This document shows, piece after piece, positions 34,352-43,286 of a DNA stretch of 51,256 nucleotides; positions within the stretch are counted from its first letter, which is position 1, and every line of letters starts with the position of its first letter. A program made the translations under genes and the position numbers. Source of the DNA: Fervidicella metallireducens AeB (GTDB lineage: Bacteria > Bacillota > Clostridia > Clostridiales > Caloramatoraceae); NCBI RefSeq assembly GCF_000601455.1, contig NZ_AZQP01000017.1, positions 1 through 51,256 of the forward strand, read 5' to 3'. The notes beneath the pieces are model-generated. The model was given only the letters and a program-made list of their open reading frames with translations. It ran no database searches and had not been told where the DNA came from.

Positions 34352-37300
34352 CTATTTAAACAACTCTTCTAATTCTTCCTGGCTCATCGTTGATAAGATT
34401 ACATCTGTGCTGTTATCTTCATCCAGTACATTTTTAATTATTTCCTTCTTTTTCTCCTGAAGTTCAAATATCTTTTCTTCTATTGTACCCTGGGCTAAAA
34501 GTTTAATTACTTCTACTGTTTTTCTTTGTCCAATTCTATGTGCTCTGTCAACTGCCTGCTGTTCTGCTGCAGGGTTCCACCATGGATCAAAGTGTATTAC
34601 AACATCTGCACCTGTCAGGTTCAGGCCCGTACCTCCAGCCTTTAAGGATATTAAAAATACACTACCAGTTCCCTGATTAAAACTGTTTACCATTTCTATT
34701 CTCTTTTCTGATGGTGTCTGTCCATCAAGATACATGTATGAAATTTTATTTTTCTTAAAACGGATTTCTATATTTTTAAGAACAGATGTAAATTGAGAAA
34801 ACAACAATATTCTATGTCCTGATTCTATGCTTTCCTCTAGTAATTCATCTAGTGCCAGCATTTTTCCACTTTCACCTTCATAGTTTTCAAGAAAACTTGA
34901 AGGATCACAGCATATCTGTCTTAATCTTGTCAGAAGTGATAATATTTTAATCTTACTTTTATTAAATCCATTGTTTTTTATTTCTTCATCAATTTCTTCC
35001 TTTGCTGAAGCTAAATATGCTGCATAAAGTTTTTTCTGTTCTTCTGTCATTTCAACAACTATTTTATGTTCAATTTTCGGAGGAAGTTCCTTTACAACTT
35101 CCCTCTTGAATCTTCTTAAAATAAAGGGTTTTATATGTTTATTCAGCTCCTCCAATGCTTCTTTACTTTTGTTTTTTGCAATAGGTGTTTCATATTGCTT
35201 TACAAATTTTCCATGTGACATTAAATACCCTGGCATTATAAAGTCAAATATTGACCATAACTCTGTAAGTGAATTTTCAATTGGAGTTCCTGTTAATGCA
35301 AATCTTCCCCTTGCCTTTATGTCTTTTACAGATTGGGCATTTAATGATGCTGGATTTTTTATCTGCTGAGCTTCATCCAATATGCAATAACTGAATTCAA
35401 TATCCTTATATTCATCTATATCCCTTCTTATTAAAGGGTAGGATGTAATTACCATATCTGCTTCTTCTATTTCCTTTAAGAGACTTTCCCTTTCTTTTTT
35501 ATTTCCGGATATAACAACTGCCTTCAGGTTAGGAGAAAATTTTTCCACCTCGTTTTTCCAGTTATAAACAAGGGACGTTGGTGCAACTATCAATGCTGGC
35601 TTTTTATTTTCTCCCTGTTCTTCTACCTCTGACGCTAAAAAAGCTATTGTCTGAAGTGTCTTTCCAAGTCCCATTTCATCAGCCAATATTCCTCCAAATC
35701 CACATGCTGACAAGGTCTTAAACCATTTAAAACCTGTTTTCTGATAACTTCTTAATATACCCTCAAGGTGCTTAGGAACTTCAAAGTCAGCATCTTTAAT
35801 ATCTTTTACTGTATTAACCAGTTCTTTAAATTTTTTATTCCTCTCAACATAAAGCATTTCATTTTGAACTATACTTTGATCCAAGTACATTGCATTATAT
35901 TTTGAAAGAAGAACCTTATCCTTTTCAAGTTCAGAATCTTTAATATCGAGATAGCTAATAAGGTCTGCTACATCATTTAATTCCTTAGTATCAAGCTGAA
36001 TAAAGCCTCCATCCTTCAATCTGTAATATTTTCTTTTTTCCTTTACAGCCTTAAATATATCCTTTAATTCTCTGTTATCTACACCCTCTATTTTAAAGCT
36101 GAACTCAAGTAAATCATTTTCATTTAATCTGACACTTGATTTAAAACTTGATTTTGTATATATTTTTATATTTTTAAACTCATCTGAATAATAAACCTCT
36201 CCAAGTTCCTGAAGCTTTGGCATTCCCTCTGATAAAAACTTTATCATTTTTTCAGTATCCTTTAAAATGTATTTATCATCATAGACTTCAAATCCAAAGC
36301 TCCTATAAATACTATTTACTTGTATTTCACCCTCAGCATCCCTTACTAATATACGTCCTGATGCATCATTTGAAGAATCTTTAAATGGGTTTACACTTAT
36401 ATCTCCATATATAAATTCTACCTTTGAAGACATACCTTCATCATACTTATCAAAATAAAATTTCAGCTTTAAGGGTTGCTGATAAAAATTTTTCTCCAGT
36501 TTTTTATCAATTGAAACTGCCTTTCCAATCTTTTTAAGGTTAGGTATTACATAGGATGCAACCTGATTCATAAGACTTTTATCAAAAGTTATTGCCCTCT
36601 CCTTTGATTCTACTAAGGCATTATAAATTGGTAAATAAAGTTTTATCTGTTCATCAGATGGCTTGTATATCTTATTTTCAAAGAAAAAGTAATCCCCATT
36701 CTTTGTAAGAGGTACAGGAATGTTATCTTCCTGCTCTAATAAAATCTCCTCTTTTTTCCTTTTTAAATTAAATTTTAAGGGTATATCATCATTGATAATG
36801 TAAGTATCTGTTGCCTGTTGATTTCCAACTTTTACACTACTTATCTGTCTGCCTGCCATAAGCTCAAAAACCCTTTTAAACTGTCTTTGTGATAGGTATA
36901 TTTTCTTGCCATCAAAAAATTTACTCATGTTGTAATTAAAATCCCCAATCCTCATGGCGGATTCATATATCTCCAATAGTACCCCTATAATCTTTTTATC
37001 ACTGTCATTAAATACATGTTTGTCAGTATCAAAGGTAAAACCCTTACCAAATTCAATTGATTTATTGAAATTAATATCACTTAAAAATGATTTCATATTC
37101 TTAACAACGTACATTTTATTTGTTCCTATTTTAAGTTCAAGAGCTGCTACTCTTTCATAACCAAATTGAAAATCAAAATAAAACTCTAATTTTACTTCTT
37201 CCTTTACAGAATTATCATCAATGTAGCTTGTTTTTATCTGTTCTATAATTTCAAGTCCTTTTTGTTTTGTCATGGAATAATTTTGATTTTCACTGTCTCT

Positions 37301-37615
37301 GTATATCTCTAAAAATTTGAAAATGACAGCTACTATATGCTTACAGATGGGATAAGAGTAAGAAACGCTGAAATAAGCTGGACATTCACAGTTGTGTTCA
37401 AGAATACCTTTTTTTTCGCTTATTACAAGTTCTACAGTATATGAATCAAAAAAAGAAGAAGACTCAACTTCTGCCCCAACATAAAATATATTATCCTCTT
37501 CATCATATTCAATATCAATTATGTTAACCATACCTTCTTTATATATGCTGTAACCCTTTCTGTATGCAGCTTCTCCGGAAGCCCTTCTTATATCTAAATC
37601 ATTGAGTTTAATCAC
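34352..37615 (-). CDS. SWIM zinc-finger SNF2/Rad54 family helicase
   Basis: About 1087 residues. N-terminal SWIM finger (CECPAYF...CKH, about residues 75-95), a bacterial SNF2-associated middle region, and a C-terminal SWI2/SNF2 ATPase: Walker A DEMGLGKT in GGILADEMGLGKTLQTIAFL, DEAQ box, LTGTPIENSLTELWSIFDF, and the final block GGTGLNLTGADVVIHFDPWW followed by AEQQAVDRAHRIGQ. It translocates on DNA and remodels protein-DNA complexes; the target is unknown. GGAG lies 8 bases before GTG 37615, which I prefer to GTG 37624. All core motifs are intact. Confidence 0.92.
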   Translation of the reverse strand: MIKLNDLDIRRASGEAAYRKGYSIYKEGMVNIIDIEYDEEDNIFYVGAEVESSSFFDSYTVELVISEKKGILEHNCECPAYFSVSYSYPICKHIVAVIFKFLEIYRDSENQNYSMTKQKGLEIIEQIKTSYIDDNSVKEEVKLEFYFDFQFGYERVAALELKIGTNKMYVVKNMKSFLSDINFNKSIEFGKGFTFDTDKHVFNDSDKKIIGVLLEIYESAMRIGDFNYNMSKFFDGKKIYLSQRQFKRVFELMAGRQISSVKVGNQQATDTYIINDDIPLKFNLKRKKEEILLEQEDNIPVPLTKNGDYFFFENKIYKPSDEQIKLYLPIYNALVESKERAITFDKSLMNQVASYVIPNLKKIGKAVSIDKKLEKNFYQQPLKLKFYFDKYDEGMSSKVEFIYGDISVNPFKDSSNDASGRILVRDAEGEIQVNSIYRSFGFEVYDDKYILKDTEKMIKFLSEGMPKLQELGEVYYSDEFKNIKIYTKSSFKSSVRLNENDLLEFSFKIEGVDNRELKDIFKAVKEKRKYYRLKDGGFIQLDTKELNDVADLISYLDIKDSELEKDKVLLSKYNAMYLDQSIVQNEMLYVERNKKFKELVNTVKDIKDADFEVPKHLEGILRSYQKTGFKWFKTLSACGFGGILADEMGLGKTLQTIAFLASEVEEQGENKKPALIVAPTSLVYNWKNEVEKFSPNLKAVVISGNKKERESLLKEIEEADMVITSYPLIRRDIDEYKDIEFSYCILDEAQQIKNPASLNAQSVKDIKARGRFALTGTPIENSLTELWSIFDFIMPGYLMSHGKFVKQYETPIAKNKSKEALEELNKHIKPFILRRFKREVVKELPPKIEHKIVVEMTEEQKKLYAAYLASAKEEIDEEIKNNGFNKSKIKILSLLTRLRQICCDPSSFLENYEGESGKMLALDELLEESIESGHRILLFSQFTSVLKNIEIRFKKNKISYMYLDGQTPSEKRIEMVNSFNQGTGSVFLISLKAGGTGLNLTGADVVIHFDPWWNPAAEQQAVDRAHRIGQRKTVEVIKLLAQGTIEEKIFELQEKKKEIIKNVLDEDNSTDVILSTMSQEELEELFK

Positions 37616-37817
37616 GCAAAACACTCCAATATAGTAAATTTTATCTTATTTTTACACAAAAAATTTAATACACAGCTAACATTATATCACTATCACTTTC
37701 ATTTTTACAATTCTGCCCACCATATGGATTTGTATTCATTTTGTTTGGAAATTTATGATATTTACAAATGGACTTCAAAAATTCTGATTGTCCAAATACT
37801 GTTAACTTTGCATCCTT

Positions 37818-38492
37818 TTATATTAAATTAAACATTCTCATTCCTATCAAAATAATAGCCGAGTCAGCTAAAATATGGACTATCCATGAGTTTATGAAGT
37901 TATTTGATTTCGTATTAAGCCAATTGAAAATAATTGCTACTCCAATAAGTCCTGATAAAGCTAACAATATAAGTTCAATATTAAACCATGTCTTAAATAT
38001 AGCTATATGGTATAAACCAAATAAAACTGCAGAAAATACATATGCTGTTTTCTTGTATCCCTGCTCGTATAGGTTTAAAAATATATATCCTCTAAAAAAG
38101 AATTCTTCTAAAAATGAGTTTCCAATGGTTATATACAGCCCAACAAATATAAAGTTTCCTGGTGTTATTTTTGACTTACTCTGAAGTTCTGATGCTATAC
38201 TATTTAGATCTATGTAATTTCTCAAAATCAAAAATGCTCCAAAAACAATTAAAAAAGAAACTACTCCAAACAATAACCCTAACTTAAAGTTATTAATATC
38301 CATCTTTTTAAGATTTAAAGCTTCTCTTAATGATTTCTTTTTAATGAATTTAATATATAATATCGGTACTAATGTAAACAATAAAACCTTAGTTAACGTC
38401 TTTGTTAAATAATCAACCATCATTATCTGTTCAACAAAATACAACAATGCACATACTGCTAATGAACTTAAAAATATATATTTCTTCTCCAT
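37818..38492 (-). CDS. CPBP family intramembrane metalloprotease
   Basis: 224 residues with about six membrane helices. The CPBP/Abi signature is present: EEFFFRGYIFLNLYEQG (EExxxR), then FGLYHIAIF (FxxxH) and a last WIVHILADSA. The family cleaves prenylated or other membrane substrates, or serves in bacteriocin self-immunity; which applies is unknown. ATG 38492 has GGAGGGA upstream. It is upstream of the SNF2 gene by 202 bases and faces the REP tail array on its other side. Confidence 0.85.
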   Translation of the reverse strand: MEKKYIFLSSLAVCALLYFVEQIMMVDYLTKTLTKVLLFTLVPILYIKFIKKKSLREALNLKKMDINNFKLGLLFGVVSFLIVFGAFLILRNYIDLNSIASELQSKSKITPGNFIFVGLYITIGNSFLEEFFFRGYIFLNLYEQGYKKTAYVFSAVLFGLYHIAIFKTWFNIELILLALSGLIGVAIIFNWLNTKSNNFINSWIVHILADSAIILIGMRMFNLI

Positions 38493-38600
38493 AACATTCC
38501 CTCCATCACATATGTAGTCTATTAAATGTTCTCTAATGGTTCTTAATTTTTTTATAGTTAAATATCAAAACTCCAATTACCATTTTATCATTTTAGCTTT

Positions 38601-38709
38601 CTTTGAATGGGGATGTTATTTATTTGTTTATAACACTACTTATATGTCCCTCATCACTTATTCATTGGTTTGTAACACTACTTATATGTCCCATATGATG
38701 ATATGTCCC
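38601..38709 (-). repeat. Partial REP-like element with tail repeated three times
   Basis: One hairpin arm only (CTTTGAATGGGGATGTT, 38601-38617), then AACACTACTTATATGTCCC at 38632-38650 and again at 38674-38692, and a short ATATGTCCC at 38701-38709. The left arm is missing, so this copy cannot fold as the others do. It ends 22 bases from the Dam-like gene stop; two GATC sites (38717, 38730) lie in between. Confidence 0.75.
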
Positions 38710-38731
38710 ATGTGATGATCAAGCGAAATGA

Positions 38732-39658
38732 TCAAATGATGTCATAATTAAATATAAGCAACTCATTTATTTCTCCTCTTCCACTCCCTTTACTATTAAT
38801 ATTTCTTGTTGCTTTTACCCTCACTATATTATAACCTTTATAAATATCTTCGAAAAAATTATCATTTTGATCTACATTTTTAGGATCGGAATTACTCAGC
38901 ATAAAACAAGCACCTTTTTTATCAACTACCATTCTTGCCCAATTTGCAAGTCTCTTTTGACTTTCATCATCAAAAGGTATTTTTGAATAATCCGTAAAAC
39001 TTGACGTTTCATTCAATGGTCTATATGGAGGATCTATATATAAAAATGAATTCTCATCTACATAATTAGTTATATTTTCAAAATCCCCTATTAATAATTT
39101 TGCTTTTTTTAAAGCATAATTAACTGCTAATAAATTATCCTTATCACATATAGCTGCCTTTTTCCTTTTCCCAAATGGAACATTATACTCTCCTTTTTTA
39201 TTTTGTCTATATAAACCGTTGAAACATGTTTTATTTAAAAATATCATTTTTGCTGCATGACCAATCCACTCATTCGAAAATACATTATAATTTAATGTTT
39301 TCTTTTCCAAATTAAATAATTCCCTCTGCCCATAATACACTTCTTCTTTCTTTATCATATCCCCTTCTAAATATGTGCTCTCTAATATTTCCAGTTGTTC
39401 AATTAGCTCTTTAACATTATTTTGAACAACATAATATGTTAATATAAGCTCTTCGTTTATATCATTTAAAATTATTTCTTCGAAATTATATTGGGATTGC
39501 AAATAGAAAAAAACTGCTCCCCCACCTAAAAAAGGTTCAATATATCTTTTTACGTTACCTTTTAATAATTTTTGTGGATAATAATTTTGGAATTGGTCTA
39601 ATAGCTGACTTTTACCTCCTGCCCACTTTAAAAATGGTTTCGCTTTTAAATCTAACAA
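38732..39658 (-). CDS. Dam-like DNA adenine methylase (DpnM type, D12 class)
   Basis: 308-residue N6-adenine methyltransferase of the alpha class. Motif I PFLKWAGGKSQLL with FLGGGAVFF for AdoMet binding, catalytic motif IV DPPY in FLYIDPPYRPL, and SNSDPK near the end. Relatives of this type (Dam, DpnM) modify GATC, and the adjacent DpnII-family nuclease supports that target. Start TTG 39658 has AGGAGG 7 bases before; it lies 11 bases behind the DpnA-like gene. Last gene of the methylase operon. Confidence 0.92.
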   Translation of the reverse strand: MLDLKAKPFLKWAGGKSQLLDQFQNYYPQKLLKGNVKRYIEPFLGGGAVFFYLQSQYNFEEIILNDINEELILTYYVVQNNVKELIEQLEILESTYLEGDMIKKEEVYYGQRELFNLEKKTLNYNVFSNEWIGHAAKMIFLNKTCFNGLYRQNKKGEYNVPFGKRKKAAICDKDNLLAVNYALKKAKLLIGDFENITNYVDENSFLYIDPPYRPLNETSSFTDYSKIPFDDESQKRLANWARMVVDKKGACFMLSNSDPKNVDQNDNFFEDIYKGYNIVRVKATRNINSKGSGRGEINELLIFNYDII

Positions 39659-39669
39659 TTCTATTCCTC

Positions 39670-40422
39670 CTAATGTATCTGCTGTATTCGTTTTTTTGTT
39701 AATTCCAAATACACTTCTTCAATATCTATTCCTATAAAGTTTCTTTTATTTTCTACTGCAACAACTCCAGTAGTTCCCGAACCACAAAATGGATCTAATA
39801 TCATGTCCCCTTCATCAGTAGATGCCATTATACATCTAAATAGTAGTTGCTTTGGTTTTTGTGTTGGGTGTGCACCAAAAGTTTTTTCCCTTTTAGGAGT
39901 AGTTGGTATTTCCCAAACACTTCTCATTTGTTTCCCACCATTAAATTCTTTAATAAAATCGTAGTTAAACTTATGCCTTGCATTTTTTGATTTCTTTACC
40001 CATATCAAAACTTCATGGCTTGCAGTAAAACATCTGCGACTCATATTGGGAGCTGCATTGGGCTTAAACCAAACTATTTCATTTATGATATGATAACCTA
40101 GCTCCATCAATGCAAATGCAATCGTGTGAATAATATGATATGTTCCCGATATCCATATAGAACCAGTATCTTTTAATACCCTATCACATGCCTCTAACCA
40201 TTTTCTATTAAAATTATAATCATTTTCAAAACCGCCTGAACGGTCCCATTCGCCCTTATTTACACATGCAAATTTTCCTGATTTACATGTTATTCCATCA
40301 TTGCTTAGTCTATATGGTGGATCTGCAAATATCATATCTACACTTTTTTCATTTAAATCCATTAATTTTTCAATGCAATTACCTAATATCAATTCTACAT
40401 TTTCATCTTTATAAAACTGCAT
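39670..40422 (-). CDS. DpnA-like DNA methyltransferase
   Basis: 250-residue beta-class methyltransferase: motif IV DPPY first (MIFADPPYRLSNDGI), then the target region, then motif I LDPFCGSGTTGV and the closing NFIGIDIEEVYLELTKKRI. It matches the second methylase of DpnII/MboI-type systems, which in pneumococcus protects single-stranded GATC DNA during uptake. The block GAHPTQKPKQLL is typical. AAAGGATG precedes ATG 40422. It lies between the third methylase and the Dam-like gene in one operon. Confidence 0.9.
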   Translation of the reverse strand: MQFYKDENVELILGNCIEKLMDLNEKSVDMIFADPPYRLSNDGITCKSGKFACVNKGEWDRSGGFENDYNFNRKWLEACDRVLKDTGSIWISGTYHIIHTIAFALMELGYHIINEIVWFKPNAAPNMSRRCFTASHEVLIWVKKSKNARHKFNYDFIKEFNGGKQMRSVWEIPTTPKREKTFGAHPTQKPKQLLFRCIMASTDEGDMILDPFCGSGTTGVVAVENKRNFIGIDIEEVYLELTKKRIQQIH

Positions 40423-40489
40423 ACGCTAACATCCTTTGTTTTTTATATACTTCTTCAATTTTATCACAAATATTATGCTATAAAAATCA

Positions 40490-41206
40490 TTATTTTTGGA
40501 ATACAAACAAATACTCATGGGCAATAAGATAAAAATTATTTTTTATGCTAATTTCTTTCCAATATTCTGTTTTTCTGCAATTATGTTGTTCTTTTATAAT
40601 TATCTCCTTTAGTTTAAAGCTTTGATTTAAAAATTTATTCAGTGTTTCATAACCTAAAGGTTTAATGTACCCGTTTTTTCTTATATCTCCAATCAATAAA
40701 GCACAATATTTTCCCTTTTTTAATACCCTATAACATTCACTTGCTACTTTTACAATTTCATTTAAAAATTTGTCATACTCTAACAAAGATATATCTTCTT
40801 CTATATCTTCACTATATTTAATTGCATTACTATATGGGGGATGTGTACAAATTAAATCAATTGAGCTATCTTTTATATCATATAAATTTCTTGCATCCCT
40901 TTTCAATAAAATAGTTTTACTTTTTGATTGAATGCATTTTGTTCTTTCCCATGCCATTTTAAGTGCAACTTCATTTACATCACAACCGACACCTATTCTG
41001 TTAAGTAATCTACACTCTATTAAAGTAGTGCCACTACCTGCAAACTGATCAAGAACAACGTCATTCTCCTTTGAATATCTTAATATTATATTTCTAGGTA
41101 CATATGGGCTCCAATTACCAGGATAATCACCTTTATGTGTATAATAATTACCTCTGTCCTTAAAACTCCATATTGTTGTAGTTTCTAGCTTGAAATTATC
41201 TAACAT
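40490..41206 (-). CDS. Third DNA methyltransferase (N4/N6 type) in the DpnII-like locus
   Basis: 238-residue methyltransferase with motif I first (VVLDQFAGSGTTLIECRL, about residues 52-69) and catalytic motif IV as HPPY (LICTHPPYSNAIKYS, about 119-133). The N-terminus WSFKDRGNYYTHKGDYPGNW is typical of a class with motif X ahead of motif I. It is shorter than either neighbour and unrelated in layout. Classical DpnII systems have two methylases, so the third is extra; it could have another target or be an orphan. ATG 41206 has AAGGGAGAG upstream. First gene of the methylase operon. Confidence 0.82.
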   Translation of the reverse strand: MLDNFKLETTTIWSFKDRGNYYTHKGDYPGNWSPYVPRNIILRYSKENDVVLDQFAGSGTTLIECRLLNRIGVGCDVNEVALKMAWERTKCIQSKSKTILLKRDARNLYDIKDSSIDLICTHPPYSNAIKYSEDIEEDISLLEYDKFLNEIVKVASECYRVLKKGKYCALLIGDIRKNGYIKPLGYETLNKFLNQSFKLKEIIIKEQHNCRKTEYWKEISIKNNFYLIAHEYLFVFQK

Positions 41207-41223
41207 AAATACTCTCCCTTCTT

Positions 41224-41248
41224 AAACTATTGAAAGTTTATCCAAACT
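41224..41248. promoter_or_regulatory. Alternating inverted repeats in the divergent R-M promoter region
   Basis: AAACT (41224-41228), AGTTT (41235-41239) and AAACT (41244-41248) form two overlapping dyads 18-42 bases before the third methylase start. It could be an operator balancing methylase and nuclease expression; no controller gene was found. Confidence 0.3.
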
Positions 41249-41344
41249 TAGAATTATTAAACATAAAATTTTAAATATTAAAAGGATAAAAATATTATTT
41301 GTAGAATATATAACTATGTATTAAATACCTTCAGGAGGATTTTT

Positions 41345-42256
41345 ATGGAAAACACTAAAGTTTTAGTTTACAATAAATCAGAAACTACATTTTCATTCTT
41401 AATTGATACTCTAAAAGATTCCATTAAAAGCTGGGATTATTTCGTTGATTGGAAAAAAGTAAAAAACAATATTAGAGATATAGAAATTGAACTAAATATT
41501 TTAAACTATTTAATTGGAAAAGAAAATATTAAAGAGGAGCTTACATATCTTTTAAACAAACATCCTGAAGTAATTAAAGCATTTCCTTATTTATTGGCTA
41601 GCAGAGAAAACAAATTTAAAATTTTATCTTTAGATAAAAACGATAAATTTGATTATAAAATTTTCGATTTCAATAAAAAACATTTTGATTCCAAAGATAT
41701 CGAAAACATCATAACTTTTATAGAAAATACCCAACTGATAAATATATTCATGGATAAAAACATAAAAAGTTTGGTTGACTATGTATTTGGTGTAGAAGTT
41801 GGCTTAGATAGTAATGGTAGAAAAAACCGTTCAGGTACTGCTATGGAAAATATCGTCGAACACTTTATTCAAAGAATCTGTTCTAAGAACAATTATCAAT
41901 ATATAAAACAAGCTACTGTGACAAAAATAAAGGAAAAATGGAACTTTAATGTAACTGTGGACAAATTAGAAAGAAGATTTGATTTTGCAATTAATACAGG
42001 CAGCAAACTATTTTTAATAGAAACTAATTACTATAGTGGTGGTGGTTCTAAACTAAAAGCAACAGCTGGTGAATACAAAACCTTATTTGATTTGTTAGAA
42101 CATGACGGACATGAATTTATATGGATAACTGATGGTAAAGGTTGGCTAACTGCTAAAAGACCATTAGAGGAAACTTTTAACCACAATAGATATATTTTAA
42201 ATTTAAAAATGATAGAACTTGGCGTTCTAGAAAATATTTTAAAGGATTGTAAATAA
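41345..42256 (+). CDS. Type II restriction endonuclease, DpnII family
   Basis: 303 residues. The C-terminal half matches the DpnII/MboI type that cleaves unmethylated GATC: GRKNRSGTAMENIVEHFIQR, RRFDFAINTGSKLFLIETNY, then YSGGGSKLKATAGEYKTL, with a PD-(D/E)xK-like core (D in RFDFAI, E in IETN). ATG 41345 follows AGGAGG. It is transcribed away from the three methylases over 138 bases, so the order is R divergent from M-M-M, unlike the colinear dpnM-dpnA-dpnB order. A 23-base perfect hairpin follows. Confidence 0.92.
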   Translation: MENTKVLVYNKSETTFSFLIDTLKDSIKSWDYFVDWKKVKNNIRDIEIELNILNYLIGKENIKEELTYLLNKHPEVIKAFPYLLASRENKFKILSLDKNDKFDYKIFDFNKKHFDSKDIENIITFIENTQLINIFMDKNIKSLVDYVFGVEVGLDSNGRKNRSGTAMENIVEHFIQRICSKNNYQYIKQATVTKIKEKWNFNVTVDKLERRFDFAINTGSKLFLIETNYYSGGGSKLKATAGEYKTLFDLLEHDGHEFIWITDGKGWLTAKRPLEETFNHNRYILNLKMIELGVLENILKDCK

Positions 42257-42572
42257 ATCTGTTTATCTTATGGTGAGTATCTCATTAAAGACGAATCCGT
42301 CTCTGCGACCTAGTGCTAAATTAATCAATCAGACTCCTATCCCAAAAGTACCACAACAAAGCATATCTGCAAATATAACAATAATGGTCTGAACTGCTCA
42401 ATTCATTTCAGACCATTATTGTTATATTTTATCTTTATAAATTGTATTTATCTTATACTCATTCTACTAAAATTAAATAACTAAAACCTATAATATCAAA
42501 TCGACCTTACCTACCGCTATTTCCTTAAAATCACCTTATCTTGTCTTTTTCTCGTGTCTGCCAGTGTATTTG
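42257..42572. other. 316-base gap between the restriction gene and livF
   Basis: Holds the 23-base hairpin (42371-42429). A 40-codon frame (42270-42392) lacks a ribosome site and runs into the hairpin; I do not call it. The first 100 bases are richer in GC than the neighbours and might be a remnant, without a recognisable source. Confidence 0.5.
42371..42429. terminator. Bidirectional terminator with a perfect 23-base stem
   Basis: Arms 42371-42393 and 42407-42429 are exact complements (top GGTCTGAA/TTCAGACC, base AAATATAACA/TGTTATATTT), with a 13-base loop. It separates the convergent nuclease and liv genes. Confidence 0.8.
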
Positions 42573-43286
42573 CTATTTGGTTTTACCAAGGTAAGCTTCT
42601 TTGATGCTTTCGTCTGCCAGAAGGTCCTGACCCGTTCCTTGCTTTGTTATTGTACCTGTTTCCAAGACATATGCCCAGTCAGCTGCCTTTAGTGCCATAT
42701 TGGCATTTTGTTCAATCAGAAGAACAGTGATACCTTCCTTATTAATAGTCCTTATAATATCAAATATTCCCTGTACAACAATTGGTGCAAGTCCAAGGGA
42801 TGGCTCATCCATCATAATGAGCTTAGGGCGGCTCATCAATGCTCTTCCAACTGCCAGCATCTGCTGCTCTCCTCCTGACAAAGTCCCTGCAAGCTGCCAT
42901 GAACGCTCCTTTAACCTTGGAAAAAGTTCATATACATGGTCAATGTCTCTTTGAATGTTGTCCTTACGGAGATATGCACCGATTTTGAGATTTTCCAAGA
43001 CAGTGAGATTTGGAAATACACGTCGTCCTTCAGGAACCAGTGTAATGCCCTGTGAAACTATATAATCAGGCTGTTTCCCTGTTATATCCTTTCCCTGAAA
43101 GGTTATTTTTGCCCGTTTAGGCTTAACAATTCCAGCAACAGTACGAAGGGTAGTACTTTTCCCTGCTCCATTTGCACCTATTAAGGTTACAATTTTCCCC
43201 TCCTCAACATGAATTGAGATATTTTTTACAGCTTCAATCCCTCCATAGTTAACAACAAGATTCTCAATTTTTAAAATATCACTCAT
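42573..43286 (-). CDS. livF: Branched-chain amino acid ABC transporter ATP-binding protein LivF
   Basis: 237-residue ABC ATPase on the cytosolic face of the LIV importer. Walker A GANGAGKSTT, signature LSGGEQQMLAVGRALM, Walker B KLIMMDEPSLGL, switch His region TVLLIEQNA. It ends with the LivF-typical SIKEAYLGK. ATG 43286 overlaps the livG stop by 8 bases, with GGGGG and GCGGAG upstream. Last gene of the livJHMGF operon. Confidence 0.94.
   Translation of the reverse strand: MSDILKIENLVVNYGGIEAVKNISIHVEEGKIVTLIGANGAGKSTTLRTVAGIVKPKRAKITFQGKDITGKQPDYIVSQGITLVPEGRRVFPNLTVLENLKIGAYLRKDNIQRDIDHVYELFPRLKERSWQLAGTLSGGEQQMLAVGRALMSRPKLIMMDEPSLGLAPIVVQGIFDIIRTINKEGITVLLIEQNANMALKAADWAYVLETGTITKQGTGQDLLADESIKEAYLGKTK

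Noticed and set aside
37768-38184. 138-codon plus-strand frame
   Set aside because: Antisense to the CPBP protease gene, which has family motifs and a good ribosome site.
42270-42392. 40-codon frame between the restriction gene and livF
   Set aside because: No ribosome binding site, runs into the perfect hairpin, and no recognisable sequence.
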